Assembly: GCF_029968035.1 (NCBI RefSeq)
Contig: NZ_JASCIQ010000003.1
Coordinates: 1 to 64,000, forward strand
Origin: Streptomyces cavernicola
GTDB taxonomy: Bacteria > Actinomycetota > Actinomycetes > Streptomycetales > Streptomycetaceae
Length of the DNA stretch: 64,000 nucleotides
Direction: 5' to 3'
A program made the position numbers and the translations under genes. The notes below the pieces were generated by a model that made no database searches, was not told where the DNA came from, and saw only the letters and a program-made list of their open reading frames with translations. Below, piece after piece: positions 24,494 to 33,595 of the stretch; within the stretch, counting starts at the first letter, position 1, and every line of letters starts with the position of its first letter.

Positions 24494-26278
24494 ATGACCA
24501 CCAAAACCCCTGCCCAGCAGCCCACTTCGCTGCTCCCCCTGCCCGCAACCGCAGCCCGCACCGGCGTCCTCGCCGGCGCCGCGCTCGCCCTCGCCGGCAC
24601 CTTCCTCGCCTGGACCTGGACCGAGGAATTCCCCGGCAACCTCACCGTCACCGGCTACCCCGGCGGCCTGCAGGTCCTCACCCTCGTCGGCGCCACCCTC
24701 ACCGCCCTCTTCACCCTCTCCGGCATGGGCATCCGCGGCCTCACCTGGCTCACCCCCGCCGGCAAGAGCAGCCCCGTCCTGCTCACCGCACTCGGCGTAC
24801 TCGGCACCACCCTCTACGCCATCGCCGCGATCTCCGTACAGCTCGGCGGCATCATCAACCTCGAACCGGGCGCCTGGGTCTCCGGCGTCGGCGCACTCAT
24901 CGCCGTCATCGCCGCCCTCGGCCTCCCCCACGACCTGCCGGCCGAGGAAGACACCACCGGCGCCTGGGCCCGCTTCAAGCACGCCCTCAAGGCACCCCCC
25001 GCACCACGCGCCAAGGAACTGCCCAACTGGGCCGAAATCCTCATCATCACCGCCGCGTTCGGCATCGGCCTCTACGTCTTTGCCTACGGCATCGACGCCT
25101 ACTCCGAACTCTTCGTCGGCTTCCTCATCACCGTCGCCCTCGTCGCCCCCGCCGTGTTCCGCGCAGGCCTCATCGCCCGCCTCAACCGGCTCACCGCGAA
25201 GCACCGCACGATCACCCTCACCGCAGCACTGATCGCCGCCGCCTGCTTCCCCTTCACACAGACCGACGAGTCGTACGCCCTCATCGGCGCCAACATCCTC
25301 ATCTTCGCGACCGTCGCCCTCGGCCTGAACGTCGTCGTCGGCCTCGCCGGACTCCTCGACCTCGGATACGTCGCCTTCCTCGGCGTCGGCGCCTACACCG
25401 CCGCACTCGTATCCGGATCACCCCAGTCCACCTTCGGCGTCCAATTCCCCTTCTGGGCCGCCGTATTGGTCGGCGCCGCCGCCTCCCTCATCTTCGGCGT
25501 CCTCATCGGCGCCCCCACCCTGCGGCTCCGCGGCGACTACCTCGCCATCGTCACCCTCGGCTTCGGCGAGATCTTCCGCATCACCATGAACAACCTCAAC
25601 GGCAGCGCGGGCCCCGACATCACCAACGGCTCCCAAGGCATCCCGAACATTCCCGACCTCGAACTCTTCGGATTCAACTTCGGAATGCCCCACGAGATCG
25701 CCGGATTCACCCTCGGCCGATCCGGCAACTACTACCTCCTGATGCTGCTCTTCACCGCAGTCGTCGTCATGGTCTTCCGACGCTCCGGAGAATCCCGCAT
25801 CGGCCGCGCCTGGGTCGCCGTACGCGAGGACGAAACCGCCGCAACCGCCATGGGAATCAACGGATTCCGCGTCAAACTCATCGCCTTCGCCCTCGGCGCC
25901 ACCCTCGCCGGATTCGCCGGCACGGTCCAGGCACACGTCTCCTACAGCATCACACCGGAGCAGTACCTCTTCGCCAACACCGTGCCCCCGAACTCAGCGT
26001 TCCTCCTCGCCGCAGTCATCCTCGGCGGAATGGGCACCATCAGCGGACCGCTCATCGGCGCCGCCCTGCTCTACCTCATCCCCGCCAAACTCCAGTTCCT
26101 CGAGGACTTCCAACTCCTCCTCTTCGGACTCGCCCTCATCCTCCTCATGCGATTCCGCCCAGAAGGCCTCGTCGCCAACAAGCGCGCCCAACTCGAATTC
26201 CACGAGACCGGCCAACTCGACGTACCAGACCAACGACTCCCCGACGACGCCGTCGGCACCGCCAAGGCGGGGGCGTGA
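24494..26278 (+). CDS. livM: branched-chain amino-acid ABC transporter permease LivM
   Basis: The second permease, 594 residues from the ATG at 24494; a GTG at 24485 that overlaps the livH stop is an equal alternative. It is longer than E. coli LivM because of an N-terminal region of about 200 residues with several extra membrane segments, common in streptomycetes. The LivM core begins around ANILIFATVALGLNVVVGLAGLLDLGYVAFLGVGAYTAA and includes the ATPase-coupling segment RIGRAWVAVREDETAATAMG. It is in a tight operon with livH upstream and livG downstream (4-bp overlap possible). Confidence 0.95.
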   Translation: MTTKTPAQQPTSLLPLPATAARTGVLAGAALALAGTFLAWTWTEEFPGNLTVTGYPGGLQVLTLVGATLTALFTLSGMGIRGLTWLTPAGKSSPVLLTALGVLGTTLYAIAAISVQLGGIINLEPGAWVSGVGALIAVIAALGLPHDLPAEEDTTGAWARFKHALKAPPAPRAKELPNWAEILIITAAFGIGLYVFAYGIDAYSELFVGFLITVALVAPAVFRAGLIARLNRLTAKHRTITLTAALIAAACFPFTQTDESYALIGANILIFATVALGLNVVVGLAGLLDLGYVAFLGVGAYTAALVSGSPQSTFGVQFPFWAAVLVGAAASLIFGVLIGAPTLRLRGDYLAIVTLGFGEIFRITMNNLNGSAGPDITNGSQGIPNIPDLELFGFNFGMPHEIAGFTLGRSGNYYLLMLLFTAVVVMVFRRSGESRIGRAWVAVREDETAATAMGINGFRVKLIAFALGATLAGFAGTVQAHVSYSITPEQYLFANTVPPNSAFLLAAVILGGMGTISGPLIGAALLYLIPAKLQFLEDFQLLLFGLALILLMRFRPEGLVANKRAQLEFHETGQLDVPDQRLPDDAVGTAKAGA

Positions 26279-26283
26279 CCACC

Positions 26284-27170
26284 ATGACGACGACCACAAA
26301 CACCACCGTCCTCGAAGCCAAAGACGTCACCATGCGCTTCGGCGGACTCACCGCCGTACGCTCCGTCGGCCTCACTGTCAACAGCGGCGAGATCGTCGGC
26401 CTCATCGGCCCCAACGGCGCAGGCAAAACCACCTTCTTCAACTGCCTCACCGGCCTGTACGTCCCCACGGAAGGCACCGTCGCCTACAAAGGCACCGTCC
26501 TCCCCCCGAAACCCCACCTCGTCACCAGCGCCGGCATCGCCCGCACATTCCAGAACATTCGGCTCTTCGCCAATATGACCGTCCTGGAAAACGTCCTCGT
26601 CGGCCGTCACACCCGCACCAAAGAAGGCCTCTGGTCGGCCCTCCTCCGCGGCCCCGGATTCAAGAAAGCCGAAGCCGCATCCCACGAACGAGCCATGGAA
26701 CTCCTGGAGTTCATCGGCCTCGCCCACAAAGCCGACCACCTCGCCCGCAACCTCCCGTACGGCGAACAGCGCAAACTCGAGATCGCCCGCGCCCTCGCCA
26801 GCGAACCCGGCCTCCTCCTCCTCGACGAACCCACCGCGGGCATGAACCCCCAAGAGACCCGCGCCACCGAAGAGTTGGTCTTCGCCATCCGCGACCAAGG
26901 CATCGCCGTCCTGGTCATCGAGCACGACATGCGGTTCATCTTCAACCTCTGCGACCGCGTCGCCGTACTCGTACAAGGCGAAAAACTCGTCGAAGGCACA
27001 TCCGACGTCGTGCAAGCCGACGAACGCGTCGTCGCCGCCTACCTCGGCACCCCCTTCGAAGGCGCACCGGGCGACGAAGAAGTAGCCGAAGTCGAAGCAG
27101 CCGAAGCCGCCCAGGAAACCCCCTCCGCAAAAGCAGCACCCAGCACCGACACCCGCACGGAGGACGACCA

Positions 27171-27174
<4 letters not shown>
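26284..27174 (+). CDS. livG: branched-chain amino-acid ABC transporter ATPase LivG
   Basis: One of two ATPases that drive the Liv importer, 296 residues from the ATG at 26284 (an in-frame GTG at 26275 overlaps the livM stop). Walker A is GPNGAGKTTFFN, the signature is LPYGEQRKLEIARAL, Walker B is LLLLDEPTAGMN and the switch His is in VIEHDM. The LivG-type insertion between Q-loop and signature (NVLVGRHTRTKEGLWSALL) is present. The last 40 residues are an Ala/Glu-rich extension, not part of the ATPase fold. Confidence 0.96.
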
Positions 27175-27887
<713 letters not shown>

Positions 27888-27900
27888 GCGCACAGCTGCT

Positions 27901-27955
27901 CGTACGCGGCGGAGGCCCGCACCCGGAACTCGGGTGCGGGCCTCCGCCGCGTACG
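27901..27955. terminator. 25-bp perfect hairpin between livF and the ANTAR regulator
   Basis: CGTACGCGGCGGAGGCCCGC plus ACCCG pairs with all 25 bases of the complement across the loop GAACT. It lies between two convergent genes and can stop transcription from both sides. Confidence 0.92.
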
Positions 27956-27975
27956 AAGAGAAAACCAGCGAACTG

Positions 27976-28614
27976 CTACTTCGCCTTCTTCTCCTCGGAA
28001 TCCTCGATGACGGCCTCCGCCACCTGCTGCATCGACATCCGACGGTCCATCGACGTCTTCTGGATCCAGCGGAACGCGGCCGGCTCCGTCAGGCCGTACT
28101 CCGTCTGCAGAATCGACTTCGCACGGTCCACGAGCTTCCGCGTCTCCAGACGCTGCGAAAGGTCCGCGACCTCCCGCTCCAGCGTCTTCAACTCCGTGTA
28201 CCGGGACACGGCCATCTCGATCGCCGGAACGACATCGCCCTTGCTGAACGGCTTCACCAGGTACGCCATCGCACCCGCGTCCCGCGCACGCTCCACGAGG
28301 TCGCGCTGCGAGAACGCCGTCAGCATCAGGACCGGCGCGATGGACTCCTCGGTGATCTTCTCGGCCGCCGAGATGCCGTCGAGCACCGGCATCTTCACGT
28401 CCAGGATCACCAGGTCGGGGCGGTACTCACGGGCCAGCTCGATGGCCTTCTCCCCGTCACCCGCCTCACCGACGACGGAGTACCCCTCCTCCTCGAGCAT
28501 CTCTTTGAGGTCGAGACGGATCAGCGCCTCGTCCTCGGCGATGACGACACGGGTCGTCAGCGGAGGCACGTGCGACTGGTCGTCGTCGGGCTGGGGCGAC
28601 TCGGGGGCGGTCAC
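27976..28614 (-). CDS. pdtaR: ANTAR-domain response regulator
   Basis: A 212-residue response regulator that binds RNA rather than DNA. The receiver domain has the acidic pair in VVIAEDEALIRLDL, the phospho-acceptor Asp in LVILDVKMPVLDG, the Thr in LMLTAFSQ and the Lys in YLVKPFSKGD. A coiled segment (RYTELKTLEREVADLSQRLE) leads into the ANTAR domain (KLVDRAKSILQTEYGLTEPA and the conserved RRMSMQQVAEAV), which acts in transcription antitermination. The GTG at 28614 follows GAGGAG. M. tuberculosis PdtaR is the closest named relative; the partner kinase PdtaS is not in the window. Confidence 0.93.
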   Translation of the reverse strand: MTAPESPQPDDDQSHVPPLTTRVVIAEDEALIRLDLKEMLEEEGYSVVGEAGDGEKAIELAREYRPDLVILDVKMPVLDGISAAEKITEESIAPVLMLTAFSQRDLVERARDAGAMAYLVKPFSKGDVVPAIEMAVSRYTELKTLEREVADLSQRLETRKLVDRAKSILQTEYGLTEPAAFRWIQKTSMDRRMSMQQVAEAVIEDSEEKKAK

Positions 28615-28715
28615 GTGTGGGCTCCTCGTTCGGGCCGGGCAGGTCGTGCTGCTATGCAGCCTACCTAGGGGCGGGGCGACGCAGAGACCCGGTACACTTC
28701 CGGGCAGCAAGTCAC

Positions 28716-28800
28716 GCCGGGTTGGTGGAATCGGTATACACACGGTCCTCAAAAGACCGCGCTTCACGGCATGCGGGTTCGAGTCCCGCACCCGGCACCA
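28716..28800 (+). tRNA. tRNA-Leu (anticodon CAA)
   Basis: An 85-nt class II tRNA. The acceptor GCCGGGT pairs with ACCCGGC, with discriminator A and an encoded CCA. The anticodon stem CGGTC/GACCG encloses CTCAAAA, giving anticodon CAA, which reads UUG leucine codons. The long variable arm (CGCTTCACGGCATG) and the T arm CGGGTTCGAGTCCCG complete the fold. Confidence 0.97.
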
Positions 28801-28806
28801 ACTCTC

Positions 28807-28843
28807 AAGCGGAGGTTCACGTTCGCGTGAACCTCCGCTTTTT
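28807..28843 (+). terminator. terminator after tRNA-Leu
   Basis: A perfect 15-bp stem (AAGCGGAGGTTCACG and its complement) capped by TTCG and followed by a T-run. It separates the tRNA from the endonuclease gene. Confidence 0.92.
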
Positions 28844-28881
28844 GCTGTGCAAAGTCACCCTCGGTCACGCACTGTGGTCAC

Positions 28882-29670
28882 ATGCACCAACACAGCACAT
28901 CAGTTCGACAACGGGCGCTCTCGTTACTCCGGGGCGGAGCCAAGAACGCGGACGTGTCCCGGGAGCTCAACATCCCCTTGGGGACGATCTCGTACTGGAA
29001 GCACGTTGACCGCGCCAAGCGTGGCGAGTGTCCCGGCGCCCATAATCCACTGTGTCCACGCTGCGACGGACGCCCGCTGGACGCGGCCGCGTACTCGTAC
29101 CTCCTGGGCCAGTACCTGGGCGACGGCCACATCAGCCACTACTCGGGACACCGCGTACCGAGCCTCATGATCACCGCCGCCGACGCATGGCCAGGCATCG
29201 CCAACGAGACCGAGGCCGCCATGCGCAAGGTCTTCCCGGACAACGGCGTCCACCGCCTACAGCGCACGGGATGCCAGAACATCAAGGTCTACTCGAAACA
29301 CCTGACCTGTCTGTTCCCCCAGCACGGCCCCGGCAAGAAGCACGAGCGCAAGATCGCCCTGGAGCCTTGGCAGCAGGAGATCGTCGACGCGCACCCCTGG
29401 GAGTTCGTACGCGGACTGATCCATTCCGACGGGTGCCGGATCACCAACTGGACGACGCGGATCGTCGCCGGAGTACGTAAGCGCTATGAGTACCCGAGGT
29501 ACTTCTTCACCAACGTCTCCGACGACATCCGGAAGCTCTTCACGGACACCCTGGACCGCCTCGGCGTGGAGTGGGCGCACTGCGCACGGAACGGAAACCC
29601 GTACAACACCTCGGTGGCCCGAAAAGCCTCAGTGGCCCTCATGGACGCCCACATAGGCCCCAAGTACTGA
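28882..29670 (+). CDS. LAGLIDADG-type homing endonuclease with N-terminal HTH
   Basis: A 262-residue free-standing protein. Residues 1-45 form a helix-turn-helix (RQRALSLLRGGAKNADVSRELNIPLGTISYWK). A short metal-binding-like cluster CPGAHNPLCPRC follows. Two LAGLIDADG signatures then appear: SYLLGQYLGDGHIS at about 75 and FVRGLIHSDGCRI at about 175, each with an acidic residue in the active-site position. This arrangement predicts a single-chain DNA endonuclease. It is not inside an intron or intein but stands 82 bp behind tRNA-Leu and its terminator. Codon 15 is TTA (28924-28926), so translation should need the bldA tRNA. No clear ribosome site precedes the ATG. Confidence 0.85.
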   Translation: MHQHSTSVRQRALSLLRGGAKNADVSRELNIPLGTISYWKHVDRAKRGECPGAHNPLCPRCDGRPLDAAAYSYLLGQYLGDGHISHYSGHRVPSLMITAADAWPGIANETEAAMRKVFPDNGVHRLQRTGCQNIKVYSKHLTCLFPQHGPGKKHERKIALEPWQQEIVDAHPWEFVRGLIHSDGCRITNWTTRIVAGVRKRYEYPRYFFTNVSDDIRKLFTDTLDRLGVEWAHCARNGNPYNTSVARKASVALMDAHIGPKY

Positions 29671-29690
29671 ACACCCCCGCCCCCGAACCC

Positions 29691-31127
29691 CTACTTGGGG
29701 CTGTCGTCCTCGCCGATGTGGTGGACGCGGACCAGGTTTGTGGAGCCGGGGACTCCGGGGGGTGAGCCGGCGGTGATGACGACGATGTCGCCCTTCTCGC
29801 AGCGGCCGATCTTCAGGAGCTGCTCGTCGACCTGGGCCACCATCGCGTCGGTGGAGTCGACGTGCGGGCCGAGGAAGGTCTCCACGCCCCAGGTGAGGTT
29901 GAGTTGGGAGCGGGTGGCCGCGTCGGGGGTGAAGGCGAGGAGGGGGATCGGGGAGCGGTAGCGCGAGAGGCGTTTGACGGTGTCGCCGGACTGGGTGAAG
30001 GCGACGAGGAATTTCGCGCCGAGGAAGTCGCCCATTTCGGCGGCTGCTCGGGCGACTGCGCCGCCTTGGGTGCGGGGCTTGTTGCGTTCGGTGAGGGGTG
30101 GGAGGCCCTTGGCGAGAATGTCTTCCTCGGCGGCGGCGACGATGCGGGACATCGTCTTCACAGTTTCGACGGGGTGTTTGCCGACGCTGGTCTCGCCGGA
30201 GAGCATCACGGCATCGGTGCCGTCGATCACCGCGTTCGCCACGTCTGATGCTTCCGCCCTGGTGGGGCGGGAGTTGTCGATCATCGAGTCGAGCATCTGG
30301 GTGGCGACGATGACGGGTTTGGCGTTGCGCTTGGCGAGTTTGATGGCGCGCTTCTGGACGATCGGGACTTGTTCCAGGGGCATTTCGACGCCGAGGTCGC
30401 CGCGGGCGACCATGATGCCGTCGAAGGCGGCGACGATGTCGTCGATGTTGTCGACGGCCTGGGGTTTTTCGACCTTGGCGATGACGGGGAGGCGTCGGCC
30501 TTCCTCGTCCATGATGCGGTGGACGTCTTCGATGTCGCGGCCGCTGCGGACGAAGGAGAGGGCGATGATGTCGGCGCCGGTGCGCAGGGCCCAGCGGAGG
30601 TCTTCGACGTCCTTCTCGGAGAGTGCGGGGACGGAGACGGCGACGCCGGGGAGGTTGAGGCCCTTGTGGTCGGAGACCATGCCGCCTTCGATGACGGTGG
30701 TGTGGACGCGGGGGCCGTTCACGGCGGTGACTTGGAGGGTGACTTTGCCGTCGTCGACGAGGATGCGTTCGCCGGTGGTGACGTCGGCGGCGAGGCCTTC
30801 GTAGGTGGTGCCGCAGGTCTGGCGGTCGCCTTGGACGCCTTCTTCGACGGTGATGGTGAATTCGTCGCCGCGTTCAAGGAGTACGGGGCCTTCGGTGAAG
30901 CGGCCGAGTCGGATCTTCGGGCCTTGAAGGTCGGCGAGGATGCCGACGCTGCGGCCGGTTTCTTCGGCGGCTTCTCGGACTCTTTTGTAGCGTTCCTCGT
31001 GTTCGGCGTAGGTGCCGTGGCTGAGGTTGAAGCGGGCTACGTCCATTCCGGCTTCGACCAGTGCCTTGATCTGGTCGTAGGAGTCGGTGGCGGGGCCCAG
31101 GGTGCAGACGATTTTTGCTCGGCGCAT
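29691..31127 (-). CDS. pyk: pyruvate kinase
   Basis: Converts phosphoenolpyruvate and ADP to pyruvate and ATP at the end of glycolysis. The protein is 478 residues, standard length. It opens with AKIVCTLGPATDSYDQI and DVARFNLSHGTYAEHEER. The metal and substrate site GIMVARGDLGVEMPLEQVP and the SRPTRAEASDVANAVIDGTDAVMLSGETSVGKHPVE block are intact, and the catalytic Lys is in VIAKVEKPQAV. The C-terminal allosteric domain follows. It converges on the endonuclease gene with 20 bp between stops. The 167-bp upstream gap must hold its promoter. Confidence 0.98.
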   Translation of the reverse strand: MRRAKIVCTLGPATDSYDQIKALVEAGMDVARFNLSHGTYAEHEERYKRVREAAEETGRSVGILADLQGPKIRLGRFTEGPVLLERGDEFTITVEEGVQGDRQTCGTTYEGLAADVTTGERILVDDGKVTLQVTAVNGPRVHTTVIEGGMVSDHKGLNLPGVAVSVPALSEKDVEDLRWALRTGADIIALSFVRSGRDIEDVHRIMDEEGRRLPVIAKVEKPQAVDNIDDIVAAFDGIMVARGDLGVEMPLEQVPIVQKRAIKLAKRNAKPVIVATQMLDSMIDNSRPTRAEASDVANAVIDGTDAVMLSGETSVGKHPVETVKTMSRIVAAAEEDILAKGLPPLTERNKPRTQGGAVARAAAEMGDFLGAKFLVAFTQSGDTVKRLSRYRSPIPLLAFTPDAATRSQLNLTWGVETFLGPHVDSTDAMVAQVDEQLLKIGRCEKGDIVVITAGSPPGVPGSTNLVRVHHIGEDDSPK

Positions 31128-31294
31128 GGTTCGACCCTAGGGCTTACCGGTGGGTAGAGATTTGGTGTGGCGTGACTGCTCAACAACCTTTGCATGAAGG
31201 GTTATTGACAACTGTTGAATTGTGCGTGCTGTTGCTCTGATGAGCGCTCGGACGGTGAATACGGATGCTCATTCGGGCGGTTCAGAGTCGCGGT

Positions 31295-32023
31295 TCAGAG
31301 TCGGGGTGGGGCCATGGTGAAGCGGGCGTTGACGTTGGCGTGGACGGTCTGGCGTTCGGGTTCGAGGTCGAGGGGTGGGGCGCCGGCGGCTTCCGGGCTT
31401 CCGTAGGCCATGCTGCGGGCGCCGCCGGGTGCGGGCGGGAAGGGCGGGAGGGAGTTGTCGACGCCGATATCGGCGATGTCGATGAGTCCGGTGAGGTGGG
31501 TGTTGAGGGCGTCGGCATATTCGCGGGCGCGTTGGACGGCTTCGTGGACGGCTTGGCGGCGGGCGTGGGCGTGGGCGGGTGAGGCGGGGCGGAGGCTCCA
31601 GTAGGGGCCTTCGACGCGGGTGAGGTCGAGGTCGGCGAGGCGGGTGGTGAGTTCGCCGAGTGCGGTGAAGTCGGAGAGTTCGACGGTGATGTGGACGCGG
31701 CCCTGGTAGGCGCGGATGCGTTCGCCGCGGCCTTTGTCGGCGAGTTGGGGGCTGATGGAGAAGGCGCCGGTTTCGAGTTTTTCGATGGCTTGGCCGTAGC
31801 TCCTGATGAGGTGGAGTGCGGTGTTGTTGCGGTGGGTGAGGTCGTCGAGTGCGGTGCGGCGGTCGCGGCCGCGGGCGGTGACGGTGACGGTGATGCGGGC
31901 GATCTCGGGGTCGACTTCGATGCGGGCTTCGCCGCGTACGGCGACGCGGGGCGCGTCGGCGAGGGAGGGGGTGGCTGATGTGGCGGGTGTGACGGGTGTG
32001 TTGGGTGTGTTTGAGGTGGTCAT
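31295..32023 (-). CDS. SIMPL domain protein
   Basis: A 242-residue protein of the SIMPL family (DUF541). Typical blocks are RVAVRGEARIEVDPEIARITVTVTA near residue 25 and the following helix LDDLTHRNNTALHLI, with QVHITVELSDFTAL-like strands and a C-terminal VHANVNARFTM. No signal peptide is evident; the first 20 residues are Thr/Pro-rich. Function is unknown, although members are often linked to stress or the envelope. It lies 75 bp downstream of the N-hydroxylase gene on the same strand and may be at the end of that transcript. Confidence 0.85.
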   Translation of the reverse strand: MTTSNTPNTPVTPATSATPSLADAPRVAVRGEARIEVDPEIARITVTVTARGRDRRTALDDLTHRNNTALHLIRSYGQAIEKLETGAFSISPQLADKGRGERIRAYQGRVHITVELSDFTALGELTTRLADLDLTRVEGPYWSLRPASPAHAHARRQAVHEAVQRAREYADALNTHLTGLIDIADIGVDNSLPPFPPAPGGARSMAYGSPEAAGAPPLDLEPERQTVHANVNARFTMAPPRL

Positions 32024-32098
32024 GGGGTCACTCTTGCATCCGTCGCGGCTGGGTGGGAGTGATCCGCGCTGATCGCATCGCGGAGTGCGGGACGGGCG

Positions 32099-33595
32099 TC
32101 AGCCTTTGAGGTGGACGAGGGTGCCGTGGCTGCCGTCGGGGCCTGGCGGAGTGCGCTCTCCTCGGGGTCCGGGGAGGCCGAAGGTGGTGAAGGCGGTGCG
32201 GGTGGGGAGCGGGTAGGGGGTGGCTCCGGTGAGGGCGTTGAGGATGGTGGCGCTGCGCCAGGCGGCGAGGCCGAGGTCGTGGGCGCCGGCTCCGTGGGTG
32301 TGGCGTTCGGCGTTCTGGACGTAGATGTTGCTGCCGGTGCGGGTGATGGCGGGGTCGAGGGCGAGTCGGTAGCAGGAGTCGATGCGGGGGCGGCCGGTGT
32401 CGTCGCGGTGGAGGTGGGGGTCCAGGGCGGCGAGGAGTTGGTCGAGGGGGCGTTCGCGGTAGCCGGTGGCGAGGATGACGGCGTCGGTGGTGAGGCGGCT
32501 GCGGGTGGCCTGCTCGGCGTGTTCCAAGTGGAGTTCGATCTTGGTGCCGGCGAGGCGGCCTGCGGTGCGGACGGTGACGCCGGGGGTGAGGGTGGCGTCG
32601 GGCCAACCGCCGTCGCGGGTGCGGCGGTAGAGCTCGTCGTGGATGGCGGCGAGGGTGTCGGCGTCGACGCCTCGGTGGAGCCGGCCCTGGCCGGGGGCGA
32701 GGCGGTCGCGTACGGCCTCGGGGAGGGCGTGGAAGTGGCGGGTGTGGTCGGGGGTGAGGTGTTCGAGGCCGAGTGCGGAGTGCTCCCTCAGGGCGAAGGC
32801 CTCGGTGCGGGCGAGCCAGTGGAGTTTTTCGTGGCGTGCGGGGCGGGCGCGGAGCAGGTCGAGGAAGATCTCGGCGCCGGACTGGCCTGAGCCGATGACG
32901 GTGATGTGGTCGGCGGTGAGGAGGCGTTCGCGGTGGGTGAGGTAGTCGGCGGCGTGGATGACGGGGACGGTGGGGGCGTCGGCGAGGGGGCGTAGGGGTT
33001 CGGGGACGTAGGGGGCGGTGCCGACGCCGAGTGCGAGGTTCTTGGTGTGGGTGCGGCCGAGGGCTTCGGCTTCTCCGTCGGCGTCGAGTTGGGTGAAGTC
33101 GACCTCGAACAGGGCGTGTTGGGGATTCCAGCGGACGGCGTCGACCTGGTGGGAGTAGTGGAGTGCGGGGAGGCGGTCGCTGACCCAGCGGCAGTAGGTG
33201 TCGTAGTCGGCGAGGGGGATGCGGTGCTGTTCGCCGAAGTAGAAGGGGTAGAGGCGCTGTTGGTCGCGTAGGTGGTTGAGGTACGACCAGGGGCTGGTGG
33301 GGTCGGCGAGGGTGACGAGGTCGGCGAGGTGGGGGACTTGGAGGTGGGCGTCTTCGAGGAGTTGGCCGGGGTGCCAGTGGAAGGCGGGGCGCTGTTCGTA
33401 GAAGGCGGTGACCAGGGGTTGGAGGTGTTGGGGGAGGCCGTGGGCGAGGGCGGCGAGGGAGAGGTTGGCGGGGCCGATGCCGATGCCGACGAGGTCTCGG
33501 GGTGTTCCGGGTGCCGTGGGCGGGGTGCTGGGTGCGGTGGCTCTCGTCGGGTTCGGGGGCTTGGCGCTCATCGGGTTTGGGGGTGTGGCGCTCAT
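32099..33595 (-). CDS. flavin N-hydroxylating monooxygenase (lysine/ornithine/diamine type)
   Basis: A 498-residue FAD- and NADPH-dependent N-hydroxylase of the IucD/PvdA/DesB family, which hydroxylates a primary amine for hydroxamate siderophores. FAD site: GIGIGPANLSLA. Family block: WHPGQLLEDAHLQVPHLADLV. NADPH site: VIGSGQSGAEIFLDLL. C-terminal block: VILATGYRERPL. The start ATG overlaps the decarboxylase stop (ATGA), so the two are coupled. The beginning is unusual: a 24-bp tandem duplication gives MSATPPNP followed by MSAKPPNP. With a decarboxylase beside it, the likely substrate is a diamine such as cadaverine, as for DesB; this is inference. Confidence 0.88.
   Translation of the reverse strand: MSATPPNPMSAKPPNPTRATAPSTPPTAPGTPRDLVGIGIGPANLSLAALAHGLPQHLQPLVTAFYEQRPAFHWHPGQLLEDAHLQVPHLADLVTLADPTSPWSYLNHLRDQQRLYPFYFGEQHRIPLADYDTYCRWVSDRLPALHYSHQVDAVRWNPQHALFEVDFTQLDADGEAEALGRTHTKNLALGVGTAPYVPEPLRPLADAPTVPVIHAADYLTHRERLLTADHITVIGSGQSGAEIFLDLLRARPARHEKLHWLARTEAFALREHSALGLEHLTPDHTRHFHALPEAVRDRLAPGQGRLHRGVDADTLAAIHDELYRRTRDGGWPDATLTPGVTVRTAGRLAGTKIELHLEHAEQATRSRLTTDAVILATGYRERPLDQLLAALDPHLHRDDTGRPRIDSCYRLALDPAITRTGSNIYVQNAERHTHGAGAHDLGLAAWRSATILNALTGATPYPLPTRTAFTTFGLPGPRGERTPPGPDGSHGTLVHLKG

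Noticed and set aside
28716..29690. Integrated element using tRNA-Leu as an attachment site
   Set aside because: No integrase and no second copy of the tRNA 3' end are visible within the following sequence; only the endonuclease gene is accessory.
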